From the NCBI GenBank assembly GCA_001637315.1, contig LSZA01000001.1:62001-126000 (forward strand): a stretch of DNA of 64,000 bases, read 5' to 3'. The translations under genes were made by a program, and so were the position numbers. The stretch comes from Phormidium willei BDU 130791 (GTDB lineage Bacteria; Cyanobacteriota; Cyanobacteriia; Cyanobacteriales; Geitlerinemataceae). How positions within the stretch are numbered: position 1 is the first letter of the stretch; every line of letters starts with the position of its first letter. Shown here one piece after another: positions 35,531 to 45,166 of this stretch. The notes under the pieces are model-generated. The model ran no database searches and was not told the origin of the DNA. It saw only the letters and a list, made by a program, of their open reading frames with translations.

Positions 35531-36493
35531 ATGAAAATTGCCAACAATATCACGGAACTGGTGGGTCACACTCCCCTGGTTCAACTCAATCGTATCCCTG
35601 AGGCTGAGGGCTGTGTTGCCCAAATTGTTATGAAACTCGAAGGGATGAACCCAGCGGCTTCTGTCAAGGACCGCATTGGGGTCAATATGATCAATGCGGC
35701 CGAGCGAGAGGGACAAATTCGCCCCGGTGAGACGATTCTGGTTGAACCGACCTCTGGGAACACCGGAATTGCTTTAGCGATGGTGGCGGCGGCCCGAGGC
35801 TATCAACTGATTTTAACCATGCCCGATACGATGAGTTTAGAACGTCGGGCTATGTTGCGGGCCTTTGGGGCGCAGTTAGAGCTGACTCCCGGTGCGCAAG
35901 GGATGCGCGGTGCGATCTCGCGAGCCTCGGAACTGGTGGAGACGACGGAGAATGCTTATATGTTGCAGCAGTTCCAAAATCCGGCCAATCCAGAAATTCA
36001 CCGCAAAACCACCGCTGAAGAAATTTGGCAAGATACTGATGGCCATGTGGATATTTTGATTTCGGGTGTGGGAACTGGGGGAACGATTACGGGGATTGCT
36101 CAGAACTTAAAACACCGTAAACCTCAATTCCAGGCGATCGCTGTTGAACCTTGCAATAGTCCCATCCTCTCGGGTGGAAATCCGGGGTCTCACAAAATCC
36201 AGGGAATTGGGGCCGGATTTGTCCCGGAGGTGTTGGATACCTCGCTCATTGATGAGGTGGTGACGGTAACGGATGATGAGGCGATCGCCTATGGTCGTCG
36301 TTTGGCGGCTGAAGAAGGCTTGCTTTCGGGGATTTCTTCGGGTGCAGCTCTCGCGGCGGCGATTCGGGTTGGGCAACGTCCGGAAAATGACGGTAAACTC
36401 ATTGTGGTCATTCAACCGAGTTTTGGGGAACGCTACCTCAGTACCCCCTTGTTCCAAGATCCTCAGTTAACGATGGAAGCGGTGTTGACCTAA
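35531..36493 (+). CDS. cysK: Cysteine synthase A
   Basis: This PLP enzyme makes cysteine from O-acetylserine and sulfide. The 320 aa contain the PLP lysine in [15 protein letters not shown] near residue 42, the substrate loop [19 protein letters not shown] near 75, and the phosphate-binding [16 protein letters not shown] near 182. The ending [20 protein letters not shown] fits. The Rrf2 gene lies upstream and a DnaJ-domain gene 19 bp downstream, so the three may be one transcript. Confidence 0.95.
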   Translation: MKIANNITELVGHTPLVQLNRIPEAEGCVAQIVMKLEGMNPAASVKDRIGVNMINAAEREGQIRPGETILVEPTSGNTGIALAMVAAARGYQLILTMPDTMSLERRAMLRAFGAQLELTPGAQGMRGAISRASELVETTENAYMLQQFQNPANPEIHRKTTAEEIWQDTDGHVDILISGVGTGGTITGIAQNLKHRKPQFQAIAVEPCNSPILSGGNPGSHKIQGIGAGFVPEVLDTSLIDEVVTVTDDEAIAYGRRLAAEEGLLSGISSGAALAAAIRVGQRPENDGKLIVVIQPSFGERYLSTPLFQDPQLTMEAVLT

Positions 36494-36512
36494 CTGTTTC
36501 CCCTGTCTTCTC

Positions 36513-37208
36513 ATGCGTGAGCCGAATTACTACCAAACTCTTCGTGTTGATGCAGCGGCGACACAAGCCGAGGTCAAACAGGCTTATCGACGGCTGGTGA
36601 AGGAATTTCACCCCGATCGCAATCCTGATGTTCAGGCTCGTGAGGAGATGGTTCGTATCAATGCGGCCTATGAAGTCCTCGGCGATTGTAAGGCTCGTCA
36701 GTCTTATGATCGCCGTCAGTGGGGAGGCGGTGCTGGCCCGGCGAAGACAGTCCGCCATCGTCACACCCACTCAGCTCGGACTTCATCGGCTCATCAGGCG
36801 GCGGCTACGGCTGATGAGCGGATTCACTGTTGGGTTACTCAGGTCTATCATCCCCTCAATCTGGAGGTTGATCGCATTATTGATGCTCTCGATGAGCAAA
36901 TCGATGAGTTGTCGGCTGATCCCTTTGACGATGAGTTAATGGAGAACTTTGTCGACTATATCCGCTCTTGTCAGGTGTTCTTGCGACGAGCGGAGTCGGC
37001 CTTTGAGTCTCAACGGAATCCTTCTGTTTTGGCTGGGGTGGCGGCGGATCTCTATCACTGTCTCAATCAGTTGGCTGATGGGATTGAGGAGTTGGAGTAT
37101 TTCAGCCTTAATTATGATGATCATCATTTGCATGTGGGACAGGAGCTATTCCGCATTGCACGGGGGTTACAGCTCGATGCTTGCGATCGCATTCAACCGA
37201 TCATCTGA
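36513..37208 (+). CDS. J-domain (DnaJ-like) protein
   Basis: The 231-aa protein has an N-terminal J domain (residues 5-70) with YYQTLRVDAAATQAEVKQAY and the HPD motif in FHPDRNPDVQAR, needed to stimulate DnaK ATPase. The G/F and zinc-finger regions of true DnaJ are absent. A His-rich linker follows, then a helical C-terminal region (about 105-230, with NLEVDRIIDALDEQIDELSA). It is probably a specialised co-chaperone; its client is unknown. It lies 19 bp after cysK. Confidence 0.88.
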   Translation: MREPNYYQTLRVDAAATQAEVKQAYRRLVKEFHPDRNPDVQAREEMVRINAAYEVLGDCKARQSYDRRQWGGGAGPAKTVRHRHTHSARTSSAHQAAATADERIHCWVTQVYHPLNLEVDRIIDALDEQIDELSADPFDDELMENFVDYIRSCQVFLRRAESAFESQRNPSVLAGVAADLYHCLNQLADGIEELEYFSLNYDDHHLHVGQELFRIARGLQLDACDRIQPII

Positions 37209-37247
37209 GAGAGTCTCTGGGGAGATCTGAGTTTTTTTGTAAATTCC

Positions 37248-37277
37248 TTGCAATATTTCTTTACATTGCGTTACAAT
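37248..37277 (+). promoter_or_regulatory. hli promoter (-35 TTGCAA, -10 TACAAT, 18-bp spacer)
   Basis: The -35 is at 37248-37253 and the -10 at 37272-37277, 38 bp before the hli ATG. The -10 is embedded in the second half of an HLR1 element. Confidence 0.75.
37260..37277 (+). promoter_or_regulatory. HLR1 (RpaB-binding) element of the hli gene
   Basis: TTTACATT-GC-GTTACAAT matches the HLR1 consensus (G/T)TTACA(T/A)(T/A)-N2-(G/T)TTACA(T/A)(T/A) at every defined base. It overlaps the -10. In cyanobacteria RpaB bound at such a position represses under low light and leaves under high light. Confidence 0.88.
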
Positions 37278-37315
37278 GAATCCAACAGACGTAATGCAAT
37301 TAGGATTTAAACCAT

Positions 37316-37528
37316 ATGACTTCTCGCGGCTATACAAACGAAGAAGGCGGCTTGATCAATAACTTTGCCGTTGAGCCTAAAATTTATGTGGATGAGAAAC
37401 AACACTTTGGCTTCAATAAGTATGCTGAACAACTTAACGGTCGTTTAGCAATGATTGGCTTCATTAGTGCCATTGTTTTAGAACTTGCGACGGGTCATGG
37501 TGTGGTTGGTTTCTTGACCAATCTCTAA
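37316..37528 (+). CDS. High-light-inducible protein (one-helix CAB-like)
   Basis: The 70-aa protein has the chlorophyll-binding helix motif with FNKYAEQLNGRLAMIGFISA (ExxNGRxAM type) followed by IVLELATGHGVVGFL. Hli proteins bind chlorophyll and carotenoid in the thylakoid membrane and protect photosystem assembly under excess light. The longer N-terminus (about 38 residues before the helix) resembles the HliA/B type, but the exact paralogue is not assigned. It has its own HLR1 promoter and a strong terminator. Confidence 0.92.
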   Translation: MTSRGYTNEEGGLINNFAVEPKIYVDEKQHFGFNKYAEQLNGRLAMIGFISAIVLELATGHGVVGFLTNL

Positions 37529-37591
37529 ATTCTAGAAACCAGTGATGATTAGTTGCGATTACTCATAATTTCTTACTACTTATCACTCCTT

Positions 37592-37637
37592 AAAAAGGGG
37601 GGCGTTCCTTAACTCGGGAACGCCCCCCTTTTTTTAT
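37592..37637 (+). terminator. Intrinsic terminator of the hli gene
   Basis: AAAAAGGGGGGCGTTCC and GGGAACGCCCCCCTTTTT form a near-perfect 16-17-bp stem with a seven-base loop, followed by a T run. It is one of the strongest hairpins in the window. Confidence 0.9.
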
Positions 37638-37781
37638 TGAGGTTGACAGCAACATACCGAGAAAAGTTTACTGCTGTTTAGTCAGGACAGATAGGACTTT
37701 TATAAATCCTGTGTTTCTTGCCATGATGGCTTTTGATAGCTGTCTGCTGTCCGATTTTAACTGTCCAAATTAAGTTAAATT

Positions 37782-38501
37782 TCAACGATCAGAAGTGGAA
37801 AAAGTAACCCCTTCAGGGAGTTTTGCTCCTTGTAAATCAGCGTGGTCGAGGAGAGTTCCCGTGAGGTCGGCCCCCTCTAAATTGGCATTTTGCAGAATCG
37901 CGTAGCTGAGATCCGCATAACTGAGATCCGCGCCTCGCAGATCTGCCCCGGTCAAATCTGTGGGTACAATTCCGGGTTCCGTCGCCAAATTCGCACGAGT
38001 GAGAATGGCACCTTGGAGATCAACATGATGAAGTTGAGCTTGGCACAGTTGAGCGTAGCTTAAATCTGCTTGACAGAGAATGGCGCCATCGAGATTGGTG
38101 CGCTGATCAGATGTTGAGCGTAAATCCGCAGAAACGAGCAGCGATCGCCGCAAGTTGGCGCGACTCAAATTCGCCCCACAGAGCATGGCTTTGAGGAAAT
38201 TGCTATCTTCGAGAGTGGCCTGAGCCAGACGGGCCGCACTCAAGTCAGCATCACGGAAGAGCGCCCCGGATAAATCCGTATCGGTAAAATCCGTTCCCCA
38301 GAGAATGGCCTCGCTGAGATTGGCCTGGCGAAACTGACAGCGTTGGAAATAACTGCGGCCTAAACGAGCTTGACGAAAATCAGCGCCATTGAAGTTGGCG
38401 TCATTGAGTTGAGCGCTGAGGAGTTCACATTCTCGTAGTTCAATCTGATCGAAGCGGCGATCGCCCCGGTTATAGCGTTCTAAGAGTTCATCAACGTCCA
38501 T
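37782..38501 (-). CDS. Pentapeptide repeat protein
   Basis: From about residue 25 to the end, nearly the whole 239-aa protein consists of A(D/N)LXX pentapeptides such as ANLSEAILWGTDFTDTDLSG and ADLRGADLSYADLSYA. These fold into a right-handed quadrilateral beta-helix. The N-terminal 20 residues (MDVDELLERYNRGDRRFDQI) are a typical cap. No signal peptide or extra domain is seen, and the function is not predictable. It is convergent with the hli gene. Confidence 0.88.
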   Translation of the reverse strand: MDVDELLERYNRGDRRFDQIELRECELLSAQLNDANFNGADFRQARLGRSYFQRCQFRQANLSEAILWGTDFTDTDLSGALFRDADLSAARLAQATLEDSNFLKAMLCGANLSRANLRRSLLVSADLRSTSDQRTNLDGAILCQADLSYAQLCQAQLHHVDLQGAILTRANLATEPGIVPTDLTGADLRGADLSYADLSYAILQNANLEGADLTGTLLDHADLQGAKLPEGVTFSTSDR

Positions 38502-38780
38502 TCGATACCTCAGTAATAATCAAACACTTAGTTTAAAGGGAATCCTGGGGCGATCGCCAGGATCATGAGACCGCCGAGGCGGCGGACTGGGGGCTACTAG
38601 GAGCCAGAATCAAGGGGGTTTCATGGATTTCCTCAATTTATCATGGGGTTGAGATGCGATCGCGTCAGTTTTAAGGTAATGTCTTGGTGAAGTCCTGGGC
38701 TATTTACAGCCAAGAAACTTAACGGAAAAAGCCGTCGCAGGATTCCGGATAGCCTTGTGATGCCAAAGGAGTGAACGAGC

Positions 38781-40220
38781 ATGTTAAATATATTGTCTGC
38801 GATCGGACTGGCCGGCTTGTGTGTTGTGGCCTGGCTGGGTTCGGAGGATCGACGAATTGTGTCTTGGAACACAATTATTTGGGGCATCGGCTTACAACTG
38901 GTCGTGGGTGGCATCGTTTTTGGCATCGGTAGCGATGTCGTGGTTTGGATTAACGACTTGTTGAATGTGTTACTCGATGCGTCCGAAGCGGGAGCTAGAT
39001 TTCTCTTTGGTGGGGGAACGTCGCCTTTTGTCCCGGATCCAGCCCGTAGTCCGGGGCCAGGGGTCGCGGGACGCTGGTTGGTGCGAACCTTGGGGGACCC
39101 GTATGTTAATGTTCCGGGCGATCGCCTCGGCCCGGACAATCTCAATCCAGGGTTTATCTTGGCCTTCCGCTCTTTACCCCAGGTCATTTTCTTCTCAGGG
39201 CTAGTCAGCTTACTCTATCGTCTCAATATCATCCAGCCGATTATTAAGGTATTTGCCAAAATCTTCCGGCGGACGCTGAAAATCAGTGGGGCAGAATCCC
39301 TGGCGGGGGCGGCTAATATCTTTGTGGGGATTGAGTCGGCGATCGCTATCAAACCCTTTTTGCCGAATATGAGCCGCAGTGAACTCTGCGCCATTTTAGC
39401 CAGTTGCTTTGGTTCGATCGCTTCATCGGTCTTGGCCCTCTATGCGGGGCTGCTGCGTCCAACCTTTCCGACGATTACGGGGCATTTAGTCTCTGCGTCA
39501 ATCATGACGATTCCTGCCTGTTTCGTTCTCTCGAAACTGCTGGTCCCGGAAACCACCACTCCTGAAACCTTTGGTCATATCCCCGAAGCCGAAGAAGACC
39601 CCGATCAAGAAAAACCGAATCCCGTCGATAGTCTAATTATCGGGGCTTTGGATGGGGTAAAAATGGCGGTAGGAATTGCGGCGGTGATTATTGCTATCCT
39701 TGGACTCGTTGCCCTAGTCAATGAGTTTTTTAGCTTTCTGACCCAACTTCCGGGAGTTTTGGGCAATATCTTTGGGGTGATTACCCTCCAAAACCTGTTA
39801 GGTGCGATCTTCTTACCGCTAACCTTCCTAACGGGGGTATCTCTGCCAATTCCCTTTACGGATGCTTTCGAGGAGAATTGGCAAGTTCTCTGGGAATCGT
39901 CGGTGATTATTGGACGACGACTGTTTGAAACGAATATCCCGCCTTATATCTCCCTGGCCCAACTGGCGGGAGCTGGGGTTCTGACGCCTCGGGCTTTGCT
40001 GATTGTCAGTTATGTTTTGTGTGGTTTTACCCACTTTGCCTCCTATGGCATTTTTGTGGGGGGATTATCGGCGTTGGTTCCTTCGCGACGGTCAGATATT
40101 TCGGCGTTGGGGTTTAAGGCCTTATGGGCGGCAACTCTGGCAACCTTAATGACTGGCTGTATTGCGGGACTGTTCTTTACGGGCAATACGGATTCTATTT
40201 TGGGTATACCCACTCCTTAA
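38781..40220 (+). CDS. Concentrative nucleoside transporter (CNT/NupC family)
   Basis: The 479-aa membrane protein shows the CNT core: QVIFFSGLVSLLYRLNIIQP, ESLAGAANIFVGIESAIAIK (the nucleoside/sodium-binding segment) and MSRSELCAILASCFGSIASS, then the gate region. About ten hydrophobic segments are visible. An unusual ~70-residue hydrophilic loop with a Gly/Pro-rich stretch lies near residues 72-120. It takes up nucleosides with Na+ or H+; specificity is not assigned. Confidence 0.9.
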   Translation: MLNILSAIGLAGLCVVAWLGSEDRRIVSWNTIIWGIGLQLVVGGIVFGIGSDVVVWINDLLNVLLDASEAGARFLFGGGTSPFVPDPARSPGPGVAGRWLVRTLGDPYVNVPGDRLGPDNLNPGFILAFRSLPQVIFFSGLVSLLYRLNIIQPIIKVFAKIFRRTLKISGAESLAGAANIFVGIESAIAIKPFLPNMSRSELCAILASCFGSIASSVLALYAGLLRPTFPTITGHLVSASIMTIPACFVLSKLLVPETTTPETFGHIPEAEEDPDQEKPNPVDSLIIGALDGVKMAVGIAAVIIAILGLVALVNEFFSFLTQLPGVLGNIFGVITLQNLLGAIFLPLTFLTGVSLPIPFTDAFEENWQVLWESSVIIGRRLFETNIPPYISLAQLAGAGVLTPRALLIVSYVLCGFTHFASYGIFVGGLSALVPSRRSDISALGFKALWAATLATLMTGCIAGLFFTGNTDSILGIPTP

Positions 40221-40304
40221 CCCCCGTCTACTGTCCTGGCTTCATGGCATGGCCCGGATCCACTCTCGTGTTGTTTCGCTGTCAGTTTTCACTGCAAACT
40301 CTCC

Positions 40305-41018
40305 ATGAAAGGCTATTCTTGGTTTCTTGGTTTGGGGTTATCTGTTGCCCTATCGATTGGTCTAATGGGACATTGGCCCCTTTGGGGTATGGCTCAAGCT
40401 GGAGTCACGGCACCGGTTACTCAAGCTCAAGGGGGTTCGGCAAATCCGTTACCGGACCCCCCAGCGGTTCCCCAAACTTCTCCTCCCCCAACGTTACCGG
40501 GGGAGGATGAGGGGCAGTTATCGACGGAACCGGCTGAGTTTCGCTTGGAGGCGTTACCGGTGCTGCCGGATGTGGACACGGGCGGTTTAAGTCTCAGTGA
40601 AAATCTCTATCGGGAGCCGGGACAGTTTCAGGTGGGGGTGTTGCAAGGTTATCAACCGTCGAAGAATGCTGGAGTGGTGATTATTGAGTCGCCAATGGGG
40701 GGGTTGGCCTATACGGTGCAGGTTCAGCAACGAGCGAATGATCGTCCGCTGATTGATGATGAGTTGGTCCAACTGGCGATTAACCGATTGCAACAGGGGG
40801 AAGGGTTCCGTTTGGGGGCGGTGAGGACGATTGATACTGGGGTGGTTCTTGTGAATTGGACGGGAACTCTGGGAACGACCCCGCTTTCGGGACGAGTGTT
40901 TCTACGACAGGTGGGTTCGGAGGTTTTGATGTTGGTGGTGTCGGCGACTCAGGAGCAGTCGGAGCAACTTGATCCGGTGGTCTCTTTGCTGTCTGGTACG
41001 CTGGGCCTTGATGGTTAG
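40305..41018 (+). CDS. Exported hypothetical protein
   Basis: The 237-aa protein has a signal peptide (WFLGLGLSVALSIGLMGHWP, cleavage probably near AQA). A Pro-rich stretch (about 45-75) and a compact alpha/beta domain (about 95-237) follow, with GGLAYTVQVQQRANDRPLID and VLVNWTGTLGTTPLSGRVFL. It is likely periplasmic or lumenal. I do not recognise the family. It begins 84 bp after the transporter on the same strand. Confidence 0.55.
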   Translation: MKGYSWFLGLGLSVALSIGLMGHWPLWGMAQAGVTAPVTQAQGGSANPLPDPPAVPQTSPPPTLPGEDEGQLSTEPAEFRLEALPVLPDVDTGGLSLSENLYREPGQFQVGVLQGYQPSKNAGVVIIESPMGGLAYTVQVQQRANDRPLIDDELVQLAINRLQQGEGFRLGAVRTIDTGVVLVNWTGTLGTTPLSGRVFLRQVGSEVLMLVVSATQEQSEQLDPVVSLLSGTLGLDG

Positions 41019-41105
41019 CAAGAGGTAAGAGGCAAGAGTTAATAAGGTTGGGGGGGAACTGGGGATTTGGAGGAAAATTGTCCATGATTAACGGTTAACT
41101 GTTAT

Positions 41106-41747
41106 ATGATTCAGGATTACAGCGATCGCCGCCAGTTTGCGACGGCCACTCAACGGAATCGAGAGCCAATTTTGCAGGTTCTAAGCCGGGTCTTGCCCCC
41201 TGAGGGTACGGTGTTGGAGGTGGCCAGTGGGACGGGGGAACATGGGGCGTTTTTTGCGCCTCGGCTGGCACCTCGCTTTTGGTTGCCTTCTGATCCGAAT
41301 CCGTTGGCGGTTGAGAGTATTGAGTCTTGGCGACGGTATACGGGGAGCGATCGCTTGTTGGAGCCGTTTGGTCTGGATGTGTGTGAACGGCCATGGACGG
41401 TGGAACGGATGCCACCGCCTCAGTTACAGCAACAGCCAATTGGGGCGATCGTCTGTATCAATATGATTCATATTTCCCCTTGGGAGGCTTGTTTGGGGCT
41501 GTTGGCGGGGGCGCAGCGGTTACTCCCGACGGGGGGAGTTCTCTATCTTTATGGCCCGTATAAGGAAGGCGGACGGCATACGTCGCCGAGTAATGAGGGG
41601 TTTGATTTGATGTTGCGCGATCGCGACCCGAGTTGGGGCGTCCGAGATCAAGAGGCCGTGATTGCGGCGGCAGCGGAACGAGGGCTGCGATTCGAGGAAA
41701 TGGTGGAGATGCCGGCTAATAATCGCTCGTTGGTATTTGGGACATAG
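41106..41747 (+). CDS. DUF938-type SAM-dependent methyltransferase
   Basis: The 213-aa protein opens with the family's SDRRQFATATQRNREPILQVL and has the SAM motif VLEVASGTGEHGAFFAPRLA, then WLPSDPNP. The later blocks IVCINMIHISPWEACLGLLA and YLYGPYKEGGRHTSPSNEGF are characteristic of DUF938. The substrate is unknown. It is followed by a heptamer repeat array. The ATG is the only good start. Confidence 0.88.
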   Translation: MIQDYSDRRQFATATQRNREPILQVLSRVLPPEGTVLEVASGTGEHGAFFAPRLAPRFWLPSDPNPLAVESIESWRRYTGSDRLLEPFGLDVCERPWTVERMPPPQLQQQPIGAIVCINMIHISPWEACLGLLAGAQRLLPTGGVLYLYGPYKEGGRHTSPSNEGFDLMLRDRDPSWGVRDQEAVIAAAAERGLRFEEMVEMPANNRSLVFGT

Positions 41748-41763
41748 GCAAGGGGCAAAAGAA

Positions 41764-41813
41764 GGGAACAGGGAACAGGGAACAGGGAACAGGGAACAGG
41801 GAACAGGGAACAG
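41764..41813. repeat. Heptameric tandem repeat, seven GGGAACA units
   Basis: GGGAACA is repeated seven times without change directly after the DUF938 gene. Two GGCAAGA units follow at about 41855-41870. The complement of the same heptamer (TTCCCTG phase) occurs at 26360-26390. Confidence 0.9.
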
Positions 41814-41870
41814 AAACAACGTAGGGGCGTACCCTTGTGGTCGCCCTCTTCCGGCAAGAGGCAAGAGGCA

Positions 41871-42173
41871 AGCTAATTTTTTATTACTTTACAGTTTTAG
41901 AGTGAGTTTTTTAAAAGTTTGCAGGTTAGATGTTTGACCTTACGCCGCTCAAAAATGCGCCGAGACCCCAATGCCCTAAGCCGTCAAAAAAAATTTTCTT
42001 TTGCTTAAAACGTATTTATTTGTCTATATTTTCATTGTAGTGTCTAATTTTAAAATTGTCAACAGCTACAGCGATATTTTCCCAGACTGATTTGAGAGGG
42101 GTATGGGTCGTCTGGCTGAGGTTGGCCGGCCATCCCGGTGGGGGTGAAGATCTGTTGTGTGATTTAGAGCGAT
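41871..42173. other. AT-rich intergenic region
   Basis: No gene, clear promoter or stable hairpin is seen. The segment 41985-42060 is very AT-rich and marks a base-composition change ahead of the next, also AT-richer, gene, consistent with a different origin of the glycan block. Confidence 0.4.
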
Positions 42174-43511
42174 TTAGAGTTGGATGTCAGGGGATTCTTT
42201 GAACCTGCGAAGCCAGTTCTGATCCACGCCATACCATTTCGCCAAAAGACCGCTTTGAGTAATCTTCAAACACTCTTCACGGGAATACTCACGATTCCAT
42301 AGATGTCCACGGTCTCCACTGGTATGAATTTTTAAGCTATACGTATCCGAAGATGCAAGACAGTTGTAAAGTTCACGTCTCCAATTTAATGGATGATGAA
42401 TCCTGTAGAAATTTGAAGGGTCTTGAATCCAAGTTGCGGTACAGGAAACCACTAATACGAAAGTGCAAATTGTCGTCAAGACTCTTTTGGGAACAGGGGA
42501 GATGCTTCGGGATGGTATAGAATAACTTGTTATCAAAAATATAGAGATAAAAACATAAGGAAAGAAGAAGTATCGCGAACCGCCTAAAATCGGATCGATT
42601 TCTAGAATACTGATTCTTAACCATGAGGCTAACATTGTACTTAAGACAGCCAAAAAGGCGGCTGATGTATTAAAAAACTCTTGTCTCTTGACAATTAAAG
42701 TGAAATAGAGAGCCAAGCCACCTGCCAATAGGAATACCACACTCAAAATATAAGAAGCAGGATTTGGGGTTATGAAAAAGCGATCATAGATTATGTAAGA
42801 CCCTAGAAATTTAGGCAAGACCATATGCAAGTTTGAGAAATCTCGCTCTCCGCTGACCTGATTCAGCGAAAAATACATCTGAATTGCTGAGAGTGCAGTC
42901 CATATAGCTAAAACGATATAATTAAGCCGAGAGCGTGTTATGTATGTTTTGAGCATCATAACTGGCATCAGCAAAATACTAAGGGGGGAACTGAGGCAAG
43001 CTATAATTGTTGAGCCTATATTAATCCATGGAAATGTCTTTTTGTCTGAGTTTGTGGAATAAAATAATGGAACCAGGAGTAACAAAGACGTCCACCAAAA
43101 GACGTATAGAGGCGTGGAAAAAACTTCGGGTCCATAAGGAAGTAATGCGATAATGATTGGCAGGTACTCTTTTTTGGGTAATTCAATCAAGCTTGATGTC
43201 AGGATTGTTATAACCAAAATCGTACAAATAAGTGTGAGAACATAGGCGACTTCAGGATAGAATAAACCTGATATAGATAAGCTTAAAAGTGTAACTACTT
43301 TAGAAGGAATTAGAAGATAACCACTAACGGGAATTAGTAAACTCGACCAGCCATGTTCGATGGCTTGGGGGATATTGATGACCCCGTCTTCACTCCAAAC
43401 AGAAGGGTAGAGAGCATCGGCGGGTCTTCTGAGAATATATAAAATGGTAAAAAGTGCCAGATTTATAATGCGAATTTGCTGCCATCTAGCTGGTTTAGGG
43501 TTACCGGTCAT
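42174..43511 (-). CDS. Multi-span membrane protein, GT-C-like
   Basis: The 445-aa protein has about 10-11 hydrophobic segments, for example INLALFTILYILRR, YVLTLICTILVITILTSSLI and YILSVVFLLAGGLALYFTLI. An early periplasmic loop with YPSVWSEDGVINIPQAIEHG and a soluble C-terminal ~70 residues are also visible. The acidic SEDG loop after the first span is in the place of the catalytic aspartate in GT-C glycosyltransferases. That assignment is inference. The ATG at MTGNPKPARW is preferred over a TTG 20 codons earlier. The gene is AT-richer than its surroundings and lies next to sugar genes. Confidence 0.5.
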   Translation of the reverse strand: MTGNPKPARWQQIRIINLALFTILYILRRPADALYPSVWSEDGVINIPQAIEHGWSSLLIPVSGYLLIPSKVVTLLSLSISGLFYPEVAYVLTLICTILVITILTSSLIELPKKEYLPIIIALLPYGPEVFSTPLYVFWWTSLLLLVPLFYSTNSDKKTFPWINIGSTIIACLSSPLSILLMPVMMLKTYITRSRLNYIVLAIWTALSAIQMYFSLNQVSGERDFSNLHMVLPKFLGSYIIYDRFFITPNPASYILSVVFLLAGGLALYFTLIVKRQEFFNTSAAFLAVLSTMLASWLRISILEIDPILGGSRYFFFPYVFISIFLITSYSIPSRSISPVPKRVLTTICTFVLVVSCTATWIQDPSNFYRIHHPLNWRRELYNCLASSDTYSLKIHTSGDRGHLWNREYSREECLKITQSGLLAKWYGVDQNWLRRFKESPDIQL

Positions 43512-43934
43512 CAAGGTGAAATATAGAGTAAAGGATGTAATGGTGCTAAATTTTGTAGGTTTTGAATGCAATCGGGACTATCCCTTAAGCTAAGTCAATA
43601 ACATTACATAGGAGACCAGAAAGCTGAGGGGAATTTTATCCTACATTTTACAGGTTGACAAGTCATCAATATCGTTCACAGTCATAACGCTTCGCCGTTG
43701 GTGACAAGGGGGGAGAGATGAGGTTGATTTAAAAATCAACTTTCTGGATATAAAAAAGCCGGCAGGACGCCGACCCAGTGAAAACCAACCAAAACCAATC
43801 ACGTTAGCTCATAAACCATGAGAAAACCTCTCATTGTCCCGGCGGGATCTGAAAGAATCTCAGTGAGCCAAGGCGATTGTAACAAAGATTACCGACTTTT
43901 TGTCACAAAAGTTCAAAATTTGCCAAATTTGTCT
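43512..43934. other. Intergenic region between bioU and the membrane protein gene
   Basis: It should contain the promoter of the minus-strand membrane protein gene and the end of bioU. No gene or convincing terminator was found. A plus-strand open frame starting at 43818 is the shadow of bioU. Confidence 0.4.
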
Positions 43935-44951
43935 CTAGCGGACGAACTGCGGCATGACTTCGGCGGCGGTAAAGAGTCCGTGGATGCCGCGACGGTGGAG
44001 GGTTGCACCGGCTTTGAGGTAGCCGAAGGCGGGACCGCAGACGTTGGCGGCCATGCTGGTGTCGTCGCCGAGGGTGAAGGTGTGGGTGGAGATTTTGCCG
44101 TCGAAGGTGCGGCCGGTAACTTGGACGTTAGTGCTGAGGGGTTTTTTGGCGTTACGGGTGTCCACGATACCGCCGACGGTCACGCGATCGCGGTCAATAA
44201 TTCCGGCTAACTCCAACATAATGTCATCGGCGTGTTCCATATTCTCTAACTTGAGGATGCCGTTGGTTTTGTCCAATAGGGCTGTCACCTCGTCATCGCT
44301 CATGGCCCGAGCTGTTTCTACATCATAGCCGGGCATATGGGCAATATCTTCGCGAATGGTGGAACGGTAGGCTTCCCAGTTGGCAATTCCCACGCCGAAG
44401 GTGATGGCGACGTGATGGATTTCGGCGTAACTTTGTGCGGCGAGGGTGGCGGCGGCGGTGAGTAAGCCGGGGGTGGCACCACAGCCAGTCATGTAGGTAA
44501 TCCCGGCCGCTTGCAGGTCATTTTGTAAGTCGAGGAGTTGTTCGACGGCACTGGTGCGTTTTAAGGCGTCTACTAATACCCCTTTCCAGCCGGAGGCGAT
44601 AAATTGACGGGCTACTGAGGCCATGAAGGTGTTGGGGAGATTGGGAAGGGCCAGGAAATAGCCGTCAACGTCAGGTGCAGCGGCGATTAGGTCCTGAATG
44701 CTTTGCTGGCTGAGAATACCGTTGTTCTCTAAATAGCCGACGGAGCCGCGATCGCGGGTTACGCTAATGAGAGCATCGGCATTGAGTCCTTCTCGGTTGT
44801 AGGCGTAGCCTTGGCCATCGGCGACGGCCACCCAACGCATCTGTTGTTTTGGAGACAGAAGACGACAGGCGGCTTGTCCGAGTCCACCGAACCCCAAAAC
44901 TCCGACGGAGAGTGGGGAGGTGTGTGGTTGTGGGGTTGGGTTCACAGTCAT
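43935..44951 (-). CDS. bioU: BioU-type (S)-8-amino-7-oxononanoate synthase (suicide enzyme)
   Basis: The 338-aa product looks like a saccharopine-dehydrogenase-type NAD(P) protein: [17 protein letters not shown], then [20 protein letters not shown]. It matches my knowledge of cyanobacterial BioU (Slr0355 type), in which a single-turnover reaction uses a lysine side chain as amino donor for biotin synthesis. The equivalent lysine appears to be Lys131 in [17 protein letters not shown]. Other blocks are [20 protein letters not shown] and the C-terminal [20 protein letters not shown]. BioU identity is inferred from family resemblance. It is a single gene. Confidence 0.7.
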   Translation of the reverse strand: MTVNPTPQPHTSPLSVGVLGFGGLGQAACRLLSPKQQMRWVAVADGQGYAYNREGLNADALISVTRDRGSVGYLENNGILSQQSIQDLIAAAPDVDGYFLALPNLPNTFMASVARQFIASGWKGVLVDALKRTSAVEQLLDLQNDLQAAGITYMTGCGATPGLLTAAATLAAQSYAEIHHVAITFGVGIANWEAYRSTIREDIAHMPGYDVETARAMSDDEVTALLDKTNGILKLENMEHADDIMLELAGIIDRDRVTVGGIVDTRNAKKPLSTNVQVTGRTFDGKISTHTFTLGDDTSMAANVCGPAFGYLKAGATLHRRGIHGLFTAAEVMPQFVR

Positions 44952-45166
44952 AACAAATCTAAGGTTAAAAACAGACTAATTTTCCATTATCTCCCCCGAT
45001 GGTCGGTTTCGATACGGTGTCATGGACTCAGCTGGGGGACTTCGGACAAGTTTTGGCAAACGATCTATGTTAGAATCCCCCCAATTTGGGGTGGTTTGTT
45101 GTCTATGTCCTGTGTTGAGATAGACCAGATGCGCCTGGTTCCTGTGTGGTGTGTGAGAAGATTCCT

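Noticed and set aside
41764-41813. CRISPR-like array
   Set aside because: The seven identical heptamers are contiguous without spacers; this is a simple tandem repeat. No CRISPR array or cas gene is in the window.
43740-43780. Terminator-like GCCGGC...GCCGAC between bioU and the membrane gene
   Set aside because: The arms do not pair beyond a few bases and no T run follows.
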